The position numbers and the translations under genes are program-made. From the NCBI RefSeq assembly GCF_013761245.1, contig NZ_JACDUT010000008.1, positions 62,001 through 126,000 of the forward strand: a stretch of DNA of 64,000 bases, written 5' to 3'. The notes beneath the pieces were generated by a model. That model searched no databases and was not told the origin of the DNA. It worked only from the letters and a program-made list of their open reading frames with translations. This document shows, one piece after another, positions 27,405 to 36,501 of this stretch; positions within the stretch are counted from its first letter, which is position 1, and every line of letters begins with the position of its first letter. This DNA comes from Thermaerobacillus caldiproteolyticus. Lineage in GTDB: Bacteria; Bacillota; Bacilli; Bacillales; Anoxybacillaceae.

Positions 27405-27895
27405 ATAAATCTACAGAAATGCTCGAACTATCCCCTCTCTAACCGATTTAATACAGCTATTTCCGCTCTATACCAGTCTTTATTTTCTACATTGAAAAAG
27501 CTCATTAATATCTCTAGAGTTCGGAAGCAACATATGGTTATAGTTTTCTCGAATCAAATCCACCAATAACGCTCCCTTCCCCTATTTCACATTCACACCA
27601 ACCGATCCTTTTCTCTTTATCGAATAAATGACAAAGCTCACGGACGGAAGGGAATTTTTCACCTACCTGAAATGCTCCATACTTTATCATTTTTTCAGTT
27701 TTTTACAACTGATCCTGACGCTTTTTTTGTGGAGATTTTTTACATTCACAAATCCACCACCTTACTTTTCTAATATTACACATCCAATATGTTATATATT
27801 TACATTTATTATTAAACCACTCATTTGAGTATTTTTCAATTAATTTTTAGAATTTAAAAAATAATAAAAATATACAATCCATTTGATATATGAAA
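27405..27895. other. Intergenic region upstream of glcE, possible small relic
   Basis: The minus strand contains a frameshift pair that could be a decayed short gene: a GTG behind AAGGGAG opens VDLIRENYNHMLLPNSRDIN and stops; the adjoining frame (27505-27428) reads MSFFNVENKDWYRAEIAVLN and ends in LERG. No homologue is known to me. A plus-strand frame at 27628-27828 is T-rich and without a ribosome binding site, so I do not call it. Confidence 0.3.
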
Positions 27896-27896
27896 T

Positions 27897-28089
27897 TAGA
27901 ACTATAGATTGCTCGTAGCAGATAACAAAAGAAATATTTGCAAAAAGGTATATTTGAAAGCAGTTTGCTCGTTAGTTCGAGAGGAAAACATCGACATCGT
28001 GATCGTCAAAAACAAAACCTATCAAATATCTATCCAGTACGAAGGGGCTTTGAATGATTTCGAATACGATACAATCTTATTGCGTTGAA
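27897..28089 (+). pseudogene. Orphan coding fragment, about 62 codons
   Basis: A plus-strand frame reads YRLLVADNKRNICKKVYLKA, then ending ALNDFEYDTILLR with TGA. Amino-acid composition and codon use look like a genuine protein C-terminus, but there is no ATG and no good ribosome binding site; the only possible start is a TTG. I do not recognise the family. It is probably the tail of a gene lost by deletion. Confidence 0.4.
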
Positions 28090-28352
28090 ATGTAGAACAT
28101 CCGATGAAACCGAGTGCATACAAAAATAAAACGATCACAACAAATCCAGTTAACAGCATCGACTTACAGCATCTCGCCATGTAGATTGTTGCTAGTACAC
28201 ATATATGTCATCAAACGTCGGATGAGTTCCCTTTCCTTCTTTATGCCTTCTTTCACCAAACGACTATTACTCCTTTAGCACGGATACTATTTTCGTATCT
28301 AGCGTTTTTTATAATGCATGGTAAAATAAAATCATGCGGGAATTTGATGAGT
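28090..28352 (+). promoter_or_regulatory. plsY upstream region with -10 box
   Basis: A consensus TATAAT at 28310-28315 lies about 55 bases before the plsY start, but the -35 is weak. The rest of this interval holds no gene I can support. Confidence 0.4.
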
Positions 28353-28368
28353 AAAGGGTGTATGAAGA

Positions 28369-28956
28369 TTGATTACAAAAACGTTGATACTTATGTTAGC
28401 TTACCTTCTTGGGTCGATTCCGTTTGCACTTGTTGTCGGGAAAGTTGGATACGGAATCGATATTCGCGAGCATGGAAGCGGAAATTTAGGAGGAACAAAT
28501 ACATTTCGCGTGTTAGGGGTCAAAGCGGGATTACTTGTAACAAGCGGAGATATTTTAAAAGGAACATTGGCGGCAAGTCTGCCGGTGTTGTTTTCTGTTC
28601 ATGTCCATCCGCTATTAGCCGGACTGTTTGCCGTCCTTGGGCATACATATCCGATTTTTGCCGGGTTTCGCGGCGGAAAAGCGGTTGCTACATCGGCAGG
28701 AGTTTTGCTTTTTTATTCACCATTTCTGTTCATAACGCTTCTTGCTGTATTTTTTCTCGTTTTGTATATTTCTAAATATGTATCCCTATCTTCAATGCTA
28801 GCGGGAGTGTATGCAGTCATTTATACCATTTTCTTTACCGACGATATTCCATTGATGGTTGTCGTTTCTTTATTAGCCGCGTTTATTTTCTACCGCCATC
28901 GCGCCAACATTAAGCGAATTATTAATAAAACAGAACCAAAAGTGAAATGGTTATAA
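28369..28956 (+). CDS. plsY: Acyl-phosphate:glycerol-3-phosphate acyltransferase PlsY
   Basis: A 195-residue membrane protein that transfers an acyl group from acyl-phosphate to glycerol 3-phosphate, the first step of phospholipid synthesis in most Gram-positives. The three conserved motifs are present: [17 protein letters not shown] (residues about 35-51), [19 protein letters not shown] and the C-terminal RHRANIKR. Hydrophobic helices fill the rest. The start is a TTG at 28369, eight bases after AAAGGGTG; the ATG at 28362 is in a different frame. A terminator follows. Confidence 0.95.
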   Translation: MITKTLILMLAYLLGSIPFALVVGKVGYGIDIREHGSGNLGGTNTFRVLGVKAGLLVTSGDILKGTLAASLPVLFSVHVHPLLAGLFAVLGHTYPIFAGFRGGKAVATSAGVLLFYSPFLFITLLAVFFLVLYISKYVSLSSMLAGVYAVIYTIFFTDDIPLMVVVSLLAAFIFYRHRANIKRIINKTEPKVKWL

Positions 28957-29050
28957 GAAAACGAATCGCTCTCAAATCCAAATGCTTTTCACCCGCAGAA
29001 ATGCTTGTCATCTTAGAAGGGCTTATTTAACAAAAGAAAAACCTTTATTT

Positions 29051-29087
29051 AAAAGGCTGTCCAGTCGCAACAGGGGCAGCCTCTTTT
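29051..29087 (+). terminator. Terminator after plsY
   Basis: AGGCTGTCC (from 29054) pairs with GGGGCAGCCT (to 29082) with minor mismatch, followed by CTTTT. It separates plsY from the rRNA methyltransferase gene. Confidence 0.65.
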
Positions 29088-29121
29088 ACCGGCCAATAAA
29101 ACAAAGAAAGGAGCTCGTTCA

Positions 29122-30489
29122 TTGAAGTTACCTAGTGAATTTGTTGAAAAAATGAAAGGAATTTTACAGGAAGAAGCTCATCGTTTTTTCGCCACATATG
29201 AAGAAGAAAAAGCAAGCGGATTGCGGTTCAATCCACTTAAAATTGATCGCAATACCTTTTTAGACATCGTCCCGTTTGCACTTTCTCCTGTGCCGTTTTG
29301 CCCGACTGGCTTTTATTACGATGCTCATGAACAGCCGGGAAAACATCCATATCACGCAGCAGGGCTTTATTATATTCAAGAACCAAGCGCGATGTTTGTC
29401 GCGGAAACGTTGCAGCCGAATCCGGGAGAGAAGGTGCTTGACCTTTGCGCGGCACCTGGAGGAAAAACAACACAGCTAGCGGCAATGATGAAGAATTCCG
29501 GTTTTTTACTGGCAAACGAAATTCATCCGAAGCGCGTCAAAGCATTGTCAGAAAATATTGAACGGCTTGGCATTACAAATACGCTTGTGACAAACGAAAC
29601 GCCGGAAAAGCTTGCAAGCCGTTTTGAAGGATTTTTCGATAAAATTTTAGTCGATGCTCCTTGCTCTGGAGAGGGAATGTTTCGGAAAGATGATGAGGCA
29701 ATTCGCTATTGGAGCGAGGAACATGTTCAACAGTGTGCCCGCCAGCAGCAGCATATTTTAGAGTGTGCGTATCGAATGTTAAAAGAAGGGGGCATCCTTG
29801 TTTACTCAACGTGTACCTTTTCCCCTGAAGAAAATGAACAAACGATTGAAGCGTTTCTCCAAAAACATGATGATATCGTGTTAGTCCCGATTGAAAAAGC
29901 AGCTGGGATTCAATCAGGAAAGCGCGAGTGGACAAATACTGGTTTGGAAACAATAGAGCGGACAGCTCGGCTTTGGCCTCACCATCTTCAAGGAGAAGGC
30001 CATTTTGTTACGAAAATGAAAAAAACCGGCCCCTCACCTGTATGGAAGGGGAGATACGCTTCTTCCAATGTGTCTAAGCAGGCATTACGCGATTACCGGA
30101 ACTTTGAAAAAGCAACATTGCAAATTGAAATTACAAAAACAATGTATGCATTCCAACACCATCTCTTTGCCTTGCCTGAGGACTGTCCGAGCTTTGACGG
30201 CCTTAAAGTCGTGCGCGCCGGCTTACACTTAGGCGAGCTGAAAAAACAGCGCTTTGAGCCGAACCATGCCCTTGCTTTGGCGCTACAACGTCATGACGTT
30301 CAGCAGTCGCTCGATATAAAAAGCGATCATATCGAGTGCATGAAATATTTGCGCGGGGAAACGTTATCGACTGGCGAAGACCGCGGCTGGCTCCTCATCA
30401 CCGTTGACGGTTACCCGCTCGGCTGGGGAAAGGAAGTAAAAGGAACGGTCAAAAATTTTTATCCGAAAGGCTTACGGATTAACATGTAA
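29122..30489 (+). CDS. rsmF: RsmF-like 16S rRNA (cytosine-C5) methyltransferase
   Basis: A 455-residue NSUN/RsmB-F family SAM-dependent methyltransferase. The SAM site is VLDLCAAPGGKTTQLAAMM; the two catalytic cysteines are in VDAPCSGEGMFRKD and YSTCTFSPEENE. A C-terminal PUA-like/RsmF-B domain (about 290-455) ends in GWGKEVKGTVKNFYPKGLR. Such enzymes make m5C in the decoding region of 16S rRNA. The start is TTG at 29122 behind GAAAGGAG. It stands between two terminators, so it is probably its own transcription unit. Confidence 0.92.
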   Translation: MKLPSEFVEKMKGILQEEAHRFFATYEEEKASGLRFNPLKIDRNTFLDIVPFALSPVPFCPTGFYYDAHEQPGKHPYHAAGLYYIQEPSAMFVAETLQPNPGEKVLDLCAAPGGKTTQLAAMMKNSGFLLANEIHPKRVKALSENIERLGITNTLVTNETPEKLASRFEGFFDKILVDAPCSGEGMFRKDDEAIRYWSEEHVQQCARQQQHILECAYRMLKEGGILVYSTCTFSPEENEQTIEAFLQKHDDIVLVPIEKAAGIQSGKREWTNTGLETIERTARLWPHHLQGEGHFVTKMKKTGPSPVWKGRYASSNVSKQALRDYRNFEKATLQIEITKTMYAFQHHLFALPEDCPSFDGLKVVRAGLHLGELKKQRFEPNHALALALQRHDVQQSLDIKSDHIECMKYLRGETLSTGEDRGWLLITVDGYPLGWGKEVKGTVKNFYPKGLRINM

Positions 30490-30498
30490 AGCAATAAC

Positions 30499-30530
30499 AA
30501 AGAGGGCTTCAAACGAGAAAAGCCCTCTTT
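30499..30530. terminator. Bidirectional terminator
   Basis: AAAGAGGGCTT (30499-30509) and AAGCCCTCTTT (30520-30530) form a perfect 11-bp stem between the convergent rsmF and ypmS genes; A/T runs flank both ends. Confidence 0.88.
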
Positions 30531-31101
30531 ACTCATTGCCGACCGGAACCGTTAATGTAAACTCGATTTGATTATGCTGTAAATCAAATTTCTTGGCGGA
30601 AAGTTGATATCCATTTGCAAAGCGGAATTCGTTAAGTGCCACATATATGCGATTATAGTTCGGATCGATGATAACCCCTTCCGGCAGGAGCGCATGCTTT
30701 TGTAAATATTTGAGCACATACGTAACAGGAAGCTGCAATTCACCTAATGACATATCCGGGTCACGTAATTCTAAATTCCCCCCTTGCACGACGTTTGGAA
30801 CGAAAGAAACCGTTAAATCAACGTCCCGGCCGAAGACGGGCAGTTTGCTCGCGACATAGACACGGTCACTGAGCCAAACGCGGTACTGTAGCGGATGGTC
30901 TTTTGTCTTTTTGCGAATATAGTCATTGATGACGGCATTCACATGCTCCTTCGAAGAGTAGACCGTGAACGTAGCCCCTTTCATTTTCTTCTCGGGTGGC
31001 AATGTGGACGGTTGAGAAGGTTGAAAGATCAAAAAAAAGAACAAGCTGACAATCACAATGTTAATTGTTAGTAAAACAAAAAACCACTTTTTCCAATTCA
31101 T
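30529..31101 (-). CDS. ypmS: YpmS family protein (DUF2140)
   Basis: A 190-residue protein with one N-terminal membrane helix (MNWKKWFFVLLTINIVIVSL) and an extracellular domain of the DUF2140/YpmS type, ending in a beta-rich region (FRFANGYQLSAKKFDLQHNQ). Function unknown; in B. subtilis it is next to ypmR, as here. The ATG at 31101 overlaps the ypmR stop as ATGA and lies nine bases after AGGGAG, so I reject the ATG seven codons upstream. Confidence 0.9.
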   Translation of the reverse strand: MNWKKWFFVLLTINIVIVSLFFFLIFQPSQPSTLPPEKKMKGATFTVYSSKEHVNAVINDYIRKKTKDHPLQYRVWLSDRVYVASKLPVFGRDVDLTVSFVPNVVQGGNLELRDPDMSLGELQLPVTYVLKYLQKHALLPEGVIIDPNYNRIYVALNEFRFANGYQLSAKKFDLQHNQIEFTLTVPVGNE

Positions 31102-31889
31102 TGTTCGATTCTCCCTAGCCATGTCTTCTCCTTCTGTAATTGTTCATAAACACGTGTAGCAATAAGCTCATATCCCAATTCATTCGGGTGGAATTGATCA
31201 CTATAAAGTACATCATCACGGTTATCAAACAAATCTTTCACATCAACAAAAATCGTATGATCATACCGACTAATTACTTCTTTACTTCCATTATTCCACA
31301 AATCGATGACGTCGTCGATTTCTGGGATCGCCTGAAGCGAGCTTGAAAATGGATTATATAATCCAATAAGCACGATCGTCGCATCTTCATTCCATGTACG
31401 AATCGTTGCCATGAGTCGATCAAGCCGCTTGACAAATGTTTTTTGTTCCCGTTCAAATAACGAATATGACAAATCGAATAAATGAGAGCGGACGATTTTC
31501 ATGACATCATTACCGCCAATCGTGATAAAAATGATATCAGCTTCTTTGACCGCTTGCGGATGGGTTTCAACGACATCGTCTAATTGCGAAAGGCGCAATC
31601 CTCTCTTTCCTAAATTCGTCACTGTTACCGCTCGTATCCCTTTATGCTGTAACATTTTTTTTTGCAGCCGGGAAACATAACCACCTTGATCATCATTGTC
31701 CCCGACTCCTTCTGTCAATGAATCACCGATCGCTAACACATTAACATCTCTCGGGAAAAAATAACGATCAATCGTTAGAGGATACAAGTGAACTTGTCGT
31801 AACGGACTATCTGCTATATTCATCGCTTCTGTAGAGGAACAACCTGCACAAAAAAGAATAAGCCATATACATAATCCCCATTTTTTCAT
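31098..31889 (-). CDS. ypmR: YpmR, SGNH/GDSL-family lipoprotein hydrolase
   Basis: A 263-residue lipoprotein with lipobox LFCAGC (Cys16) after a short signal sequence. The SGNH catalytic blocks are LAIGDSLTEGVGD (Ser nucleophile), ITIGGNDVMK and SDQFHPNELGYEL (Asp-His). It is therefore an extracellular esterase/lipase-like enzyme anchored to the membrane; the substrate is unknown. The gene overlaps ypmS by four bases and follows a terminator downstream of the sco gene, so ypmR-ypmS form a pair. Confidence 0.92.
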   Translation of the reverse strand: MKKWGLCIWLILFCAGCSSTEAMNIADSPLRQVHLYPLTIDRYFFPRDVNVLAIGDSLTEGVGDNDDQGGYVSRLQKKMLQHKGIRAVTVTNLGKRGLRLSQLDDVVETHPQAVKEADIIFITIGGNDVMKIVRSHLFDLSYSLFEREQKTFVKRLDRLMATIRTWNEDATIVLIGLYNPFSSSLQAIPEIDDVIDLWNNGSKEVISRYDHTIFVDVKDLFDNRDDVLYSDQFHPNELGYELIATRVYEQLQKEKTWLGRIEQ

Positions 31890-31921
31890 GATTCCATTTA
31901 CACCTACCCTATCGAAACGCG

Positions 31922-31956
31922 AAAAGGCAAAAATGCGCGAACATTTTTGCCCCTTT
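31922..31956 (-). terminator. Terminator after the sco gene
   Basis: GGCAAAAATG (31926-31935) pairs with CATTTTTGCC (31942-31951), followed on the minus strand by TTTT. Confidence 0.7.
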
Positions 31957-32530
31957 ATGACGATTGTAAAATTTTTATATGCTCTAAAATTTGCTCATAC
32001 GGAACATCTTTGAAACCATTATAATATTGAACGATATTTCCTTTCTGATCGACAAGGTAAATATCGGTGCCATGAATGACCTGATCTTGGTTCTGCGGCT
32101 TTTGAACGATCGCTTTAAAATTTTTTTGCGCAAATGTTTCGATGTCTTGTTGACTATAGCCTGTGAGCAAATGCCAATGGCGAACATCCGCGTGAAATTT
32201 TTCGATATATGATTTTAATTGTTGAGGATGATCATTTTCTGGATCGACGCTAAATGAGACAAATTCAACGTCCACCCCTTCTTTTTTGGCCATCTTTTGC
32301 AGTTTTGCCACATTCGCTGTTATTAGAGGGCATACATCCGCACATCGCGTAAAGATGAAGCTAGCTACCCACACTTTTCCTTTTAAATCAGCTAATCCAA
32401 ATGGTTGGCCGTTTTGGTCTGTAAACGTAAAATCAGCAATCGGCCAATTTTTGGCGTCTGGGATGGTTTTTCCACATGCGGAAACAATGAGTAATACACA
32501 TATTAGTAGCATGATTCGTGCTTTTTTCAT
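31955..32530 (-). CDS. SCO1/SenC family copper chaperone (YpmQ)
   Basis: A 191-residue lipoprotein (lipobox LIVSAC, Cys19) with a thioredoxin fold. The copper-binding CxxxC is Cys63/Cys67 in FTRCADVCPLI and the third ligand His153 is in VIHGTDIYLVD, all present. It assembles the CuA centre of cytochrome c oxidase, as shown for B. subtilis YpmQ (BsSco). The position 20 bases downstream of degV agrees with the B. subtilis arrangement of this region. Confidence 0.93.
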   Translation of the reverse strand: MKKARIMLLICVLLIVSACGKTIPDAKNWPIADFTFTDQNGQPFGLADLKGKVWVASFIFTRCADVCPLITANVAKLQKMAKKEGVDVEFVSFSVDPENDHPQQLKSYIEKFHADVRHWHLLTGYSQQDIETFAQKNFKAIVQKPQNQDQVIHGTDIYLVDQKGNIVQYYNGFKDVPYEQILEHIKILQSS

Positions 32531-32550
32531 GGATACCCCCCGTTTTCCGT

Positions 32551-33393
32551 TTATTCAGCATAGTACATAAATCCAATTGCTCCAGGGCCTGTATGCGTCG
32601 AAATCACAGGAGTCGTATAGACGATATCAATGTCGTCGTAACCGGTGGCAGATACGATCGATTGTTTGAGATGTTGAGCAAGCTCAAACGCATCGGCATG
32701 AGCGATGGCTACTGTACGAATCGTTTTTTCTGATACATCTTCTATAAATCGGTTGGTTAAATATTTAATTAGTTGGGAATAGCTTCGCACCTTCGCAACC
32801 GGGGTGTAGAATCCATCCATCAGCGCAGCAATCGGCTTAATGTTCAACAACGAGCCAATGAGCGCTTTTCCACGCCCAATGCGGCCCCCTTTCACTAAGT
32901 TTTCCAGCGTGTCTACTGTTACATATAAGTGCGTATGACGGCGAATCTCCTTCAGCCTCTCAGCGATCTCATTGACGTTTTTTCCCTCTGCCGCCCACTT
33001 TGCTGCTTCGACGACTTGAAACCCCATCGCTAGCGAAATAAATTCGGAATCAATGACGGTCACCTTCGCCTCGGTTAGCGTAGCAGCATGTTGCGCAGAA
33101 CGAACAGTGCCGCTGAGCTCACCCGCCATATGGATCGAAAGAATATCATATCCGTCCTCACCAAGACGATTATATACTTCGAGAAACTCTCCTACGGAAG
33201 GTTGAGAGCTTTTCGGCAATTCGCTTGCTTCCCGCATTTTGTTCATAAACTCCTGTGGAGTAATGTCGACTCGATCGGTATAGGTGTCGCTTCCTATTGT
33301 AAATGTTAATGGAATCACTTCGATTCCATACGTTTGTAATGTCGCTTGCGGTACATCGACAGTTGAATCGGTGACGATTTTTACTTTATTCAT
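32551..33393 (-). CDS. degV: DegV family fatty-acid-binding protein
   Basis: A 280-residue DegV protein. KIVTDSTVDVP opens the lipid-binding domain; SIHMAGELSGTVRSAQ contains the conserved Ser-Gly-Thr, and GRIGRGKALIGSLLNIKPI is the second signature. DegV (FakB-like) proteins bind a fatty acid and, with a FakA kinase, present it for phosphorylation; no kinase is nearby. It probably shares a transcript with the sco gene that follows at 20 bases. Confidence 0.93.
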   Translation of the reverse strand: MNKVKIVTDSTVDVPQATLQTYGIEVIPLTFTIGSDTYTDRVDITPQEFMNKMREASELPKSSQPSVGEFLEVYNRLGEDGYDILSIHMAGELSGTVRSAQHAATLTEAKVTVIDSEFISLAMGFQVVEAAKWAAEGKNVNEIAERLKEIRRHTHLYVTVDTLENLVKGGRIGRGKALIGSLLNIKPIAALMDGFYTPVAKVRSYSQLIKYLTNRFIEDVSEKTIRTVAIAHADAFELAQHLKQSIVSATGYDDIDIVYTTPVISTHTGPGAIGFMYYAE

Positions 33394-33477
33394 ATATTCA
33401 CTTCCTAAATAACGCCTTGGTAACTATTATACAATTAAATAAGGAAAATTCCTATAAAAATCTAGGATATATACAAA

Positions 33478-33507
33478 AAAGTTGTTTTGCCGAAGCAAAA
33501 CAACTTT
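33478..33507 (-). terminator. Terminator after ypmP
   Basis: AAAGTTGTTTTGC (33478-33490) and GCAAAACAACTTT (33495-33507) form a 13-bp perfect stem with a four-base loop; six T follow on the minus strand. Confidence 0.9.
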
Positions 33508-33516
33508 AGACATGAT

Positions 33517-33768
33517 TTATGCGTTGTTTTTCAAAATATCCGTCTTAAAAATCTGCTCATAAACAGGCCATTTTAATGTTTTTTTCAAGTATTCTCGAAA
33601 CGAGTAAACAGAACGAACGTTACGGGATCGATATACTTTTGCGATAAACGTTTCTAAACACATTTGAATCATAAATCGATACGTGTTATCTTCCTCCAAT
33701 ACAGGGATTTCGATAATCTTTACCTTCTGTCCATAAGCATTTTTGAACTCTAGGCTTTTGAATAGCAA
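33517..33768 (-). CDS. ypmP: YpmP family protein (DUF2535)
   Basis: An 83-residue protein of the DUF2535 family. It is basic at its C-terminal half (RSRNVRSVYSFREYLKKTLK) and has no signal or membrane helix. Function unknown. Its place immediately downstream of ilvA is the same as in B. subtilis, and a strong terminator follows it. Confidence 0.88.
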   Translation of the reverse strand: MLFKSLEFKNAYGQKVKIIEIPVLEEDNTYRFMIQMCLETFIAKVYRSRNVRSVYSFREYLKKTLKWPVYEQIFKTDILKNNA

Positions 33769-33888
33769 AATATCAATCCTCTTTTTTCACCGATTTACTA
33801 TTATTATACACGAAATCGGCGAAGAAGTATGTCGGATTGCGCGAAATATTTATAAATTTTTTGACGTTTTTTGTATGCGGGAAACTTT

Positions 33889-35160
33889 TTAGATAAGCAA
33901 ATGGAATAAATTTGGATCTTTATTCACTTCTTGGAACGGAAATCCTTTTTTCTTCATTCGCTCAATGAGCGGTGCGTAATCTTCGCGGCGTTTTAATTCA
34001 ATTCCCACTAATGCTGGTCCATTTTCTTTATTGTTTTTCTTTGTGTATTCAAATCGAGTGATATCATCGGTTGGACCTAATACTTCGTCCAAAAATTCGC
34101 GCAAGGCACCAGCGCGCTGCGGAAAATTGACGATAAAATAATGTTGCAGCCCTTCATAAATCATCGAGCGCTCTTTAATTTCCTGCATGCGGTCAATATC
34201 GTTATTTCCGCCGCTAACAACGCACACAACTGTTTTTCCGCGAATATGGTCTTTATAAAAATCAAGTGCAGCAATCGGAAGTGCTCCTGCTGGTTCGGCG
34301 ACAATCGCGTTTTCGTTATATAATTCTAAAATCGTCGTACATACTTTTCCTTCAGGAACAATGACAATGTCATCAATCATCTCCTTACAGAGCGCGTACG
34401 TTTTCTCTCCGACTGTTTTGACCGCTGCCCCGTCAACAAATTTATCAATTTCTTCAAGCGTTACGACATTTCCTTGCTGCAAGGCAGCCTTCATCGATGG
34501 AGCTCCTTCCGGCTCAACTCCGATAAGCTTTGTGGTTGGGGAAATGCTTTTCACATAAGTGCCAAGCCCCGCCATCAATCCGCCGCCACCGATACTAGCG
34601 AATACAAAATCAATTGGTTCTTCGCAATCGTTTAACATTTCTACGCCAATTGTTCCTTGTCCGGCGATGACATACTCATCATCAAACGGATGAATGAACG
34701 TCCGGCCTTCTTGTCTTGCACATTTTATTGCTTCATTAAACGAATCATCGAACGTATCCCCGATTAACACGATCTCAACCATTTCTTTTCCGAACAATTG
34801 CACTTGAGAGACTTTTTGTCGCGGTGTCGTGGCCGGCATATAAATTTTTCCATGCACTCCTAACGCCCGGCATGAGTAAGCCACTCCTTGAGCATGGTTT
34901 CCGGCGCTCGCGCAGACGATCCCATTTTTTTGTTCTTCATCGGTTAAATGTTTCATCCGGTTGTAGGCACCGCGAATTTTAAAAGAGCGCACGACTTGTA
35001 AATCTTCCCGTTTTAAATACACATGACAACCATACCGCTCCGATAGCAATGGATTTTTTTGTAAAGGAGTATGGTAAACAACATCTTTTAACGTATGGTG
35101 CGCAATTAAAATATCCTCTACGTATACGGCTCCTTGTTTTCGTTTAAGCTGTTGTTCCAT
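33889..35160 (-). CDS. ilvA: Threonine ammonia-lyase (biosynthetic)
   Basis: A 423-residue PLP enzyme that deaminates threonine to 2-oxobutanoate, first step of isoleucine synthesis. PLP is bound by Lys61 in VVRSFKIRGAYNRM; the phosphate loop is FASIGGGGLMAGLG. One C-terminal ACT-like regulatory domain (about 335-420, HYFIVNFPQRAGALREFLDE) identifies the single-ACT Bacillus form rather than the long E. coli form. The leader is short (about 90 bases to the iadA remnant), and I see no T-box. Confidence 0.95.
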   Translation of the reverse strand: MEQQLKRKQGAVYVEDILIAHHTLKDVVYHTPLQKNPLLSERYGCHVYLKREDLQVVRSFKIRGAYNRMKHLTDEEQKNGIVCASAGNHAQGVAYSCRALGVHGKIYMPATTPRQKVSQVQLFGKEMVEIVLIGDTFDDSFNEAIKCARQEGRTFIHPFDDEYVIAGQGTIGVEMLNDCEEPIDFVFASIGGGGLMAGLGTYVKSISPTTKLIGVEPEGAPSMKAALQQGNVVTLEEIDKFVDGAAVKTVGEKTYALCKEMIDDIVIVPEGKVCTTILELYNENAIVAEPAGALPIAALDFYKDHIRGKTVVCVVSGGNNDIDRMQEIKERSMIYEGLQHYFIVNFPQRAGALREFLDEVLGPTDDITRFEYTKKNNKENGPALVGIELKRREDYAPLIERMKKKGFPFQEVNKDPNLFHLLI

Positions 35161-35248
35161 GTTCTCGTTTCCTTTCTTTCTATGTTGTTTTTTTAATTTG
35201 AAAATTATATCACAAATTCAGAAAAAATAAAGAGAATTTTCGAAAAAT

Positions 35249-36401
35249 TTATAAAAGCGTCCCTTTTACTACGATATTTTGCTGTTCAACCATGATCTTT
35301 CCTTTGGAAATGACCGTATCAATTTGCAAGTCTTTTTGATTGACAAGGACAAAATCAGCGGTGCAGCCTTGTTCGATATATACTTACTTTTTGTGTTAAC
35401 TTTAAGAGATCAGCAGGATTAGAGGTAATGACGCGAATCGCTATTTCAATCGGAATTTGTTCTTCTAGAATCGCGGCACACACTTCTTCGTAAAGGAATG
35501 AAACACGCCCGACTTTGTAATCCAGCGAATTCTCCTCGTTCGTTAAAGCTCGGCAGACTTGCTTGACCGTCGGATGTAAAAGTAATTTGTTCGATGGAAA
35601 CACCTGTTGCTAACATTTCTTTTAACCCTTTGCTGCATTTGATTTCTCCTTGTTCTAAAAAGGTTGGAATCGTGCTCGTTGTGAAATCGACATATCCCTT
35701 TGTTTCGCGTAACGAATCCCGCTTCAAACAAATCACGATTACGATTGATATGAGTTGGATGAAATTAGCAAATCGGTATATCTGTATACTCCACAACCTC
35801 TTCTAATACTTTTAATTTTGATTGACTATCGCCAACATGAACGTTGACAATTCCTGCTTTTCCAGAAAGCAAGCCACCGATCCGAGCAGCTGCTGCAATT
35901 TTCGTCATCTCTTGCCACGTTGGTTGGGAAGAACGATGATCGGCAATGGCAATTTCGCCGACATCGATAATGTTGTCAATTAAGATAAGATCATCTTCAA
36001 TTTTTTCTGTTAGCATCTTTACTGGCACTTGATACGAACCCGTATGGACATAACAGCTGATTCCTTCTTCTTCAAGAGCATGCGCTTTGGCAATTAGGTC
36101 AGGCATCGTGCGCGTAGTTCCATCTGTACCAATTACGCCAACGATCGTTGTCATTCCAGCTGTCGCGCCGGTAAGCGTTAGCTCCGGCGTGCGTGTTTTA
36201 TCGCCTCCTTCTCCCCCACCACCGATAATGTGAATGTGCGAGTCAATAAATCCGGGAAAAAGCAAGTTTTCCGTCAGCATCAATGACGTTAATATTGACG
36301 AGCTGTTTTGGAACATCAATATTGTCTTTGATATAACCAATTTTGTCGCCAGCTATTCCCGAAGGGGCATAGACTTCTGATCGTTTAATTAACGTCAACA
36401 T
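35249..36401 (-). pseudogene. iadA: Isoaspartyl dipeptidase (beta-aspartyl peptidase), multiply frameshifted
   Basis: The minus strand preserves a whole amidohydrolase gene broken into several frames. The N-terminus at the ATG 36401 reads MLTLIKRSEVYAPSGIAGDK behind AAAGGAG, and shifts at a T/C run near 36260. The next frame has the metal-binding FPGFIDSHIHIIGGGGEGG and the long central part, then breaks near 35766. Later pieces read TSTIPTFLEQGEIKCSKGLK, ITFTSDGQASLP, EEVCAAILEEQIPIEIAIRV, and a final frame ending IVVKGTLL at 35249. At least four shifts are needed. The order matches IadA, which cleaves isoaspartyl dipeptides from damaged proteins. Confidence 0.88.
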
Positions 36402-36501
36402 ATTCTTACGTCTCCTTTGGCGGCCGATATGAATTTTTATTGTTTATTATGCTGTAATGAAGTAGAATGAAACTAATATTTTATGAAAATGAGGGAAGAA
36501 A

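Noticed and set aside
27628-27828. 66-codon plus-strand hydrophobic frame
   Set aside because: Phe/Leu/Ile-rich product of an AT-rich region, no SD, no family resemblance.
28314-28775. 153-codon plus-strand frame overlapping plsY
   Set aside because: It is the +1 frame of plsY; Cys/Arg/Ser-rich product, while plsY itself has all family motifs.
29573-29953. 126-codon minus-strand frame opposite rsmF
   Set aside because: Antisense to the catalytic part of a clear methyltransferase gene.
35161-35248. T-box leader before ilvA
   Set aside because: The upstream space is short and lacks the AGGGTGGNACCGCG T-box sequence and an antiterminator.
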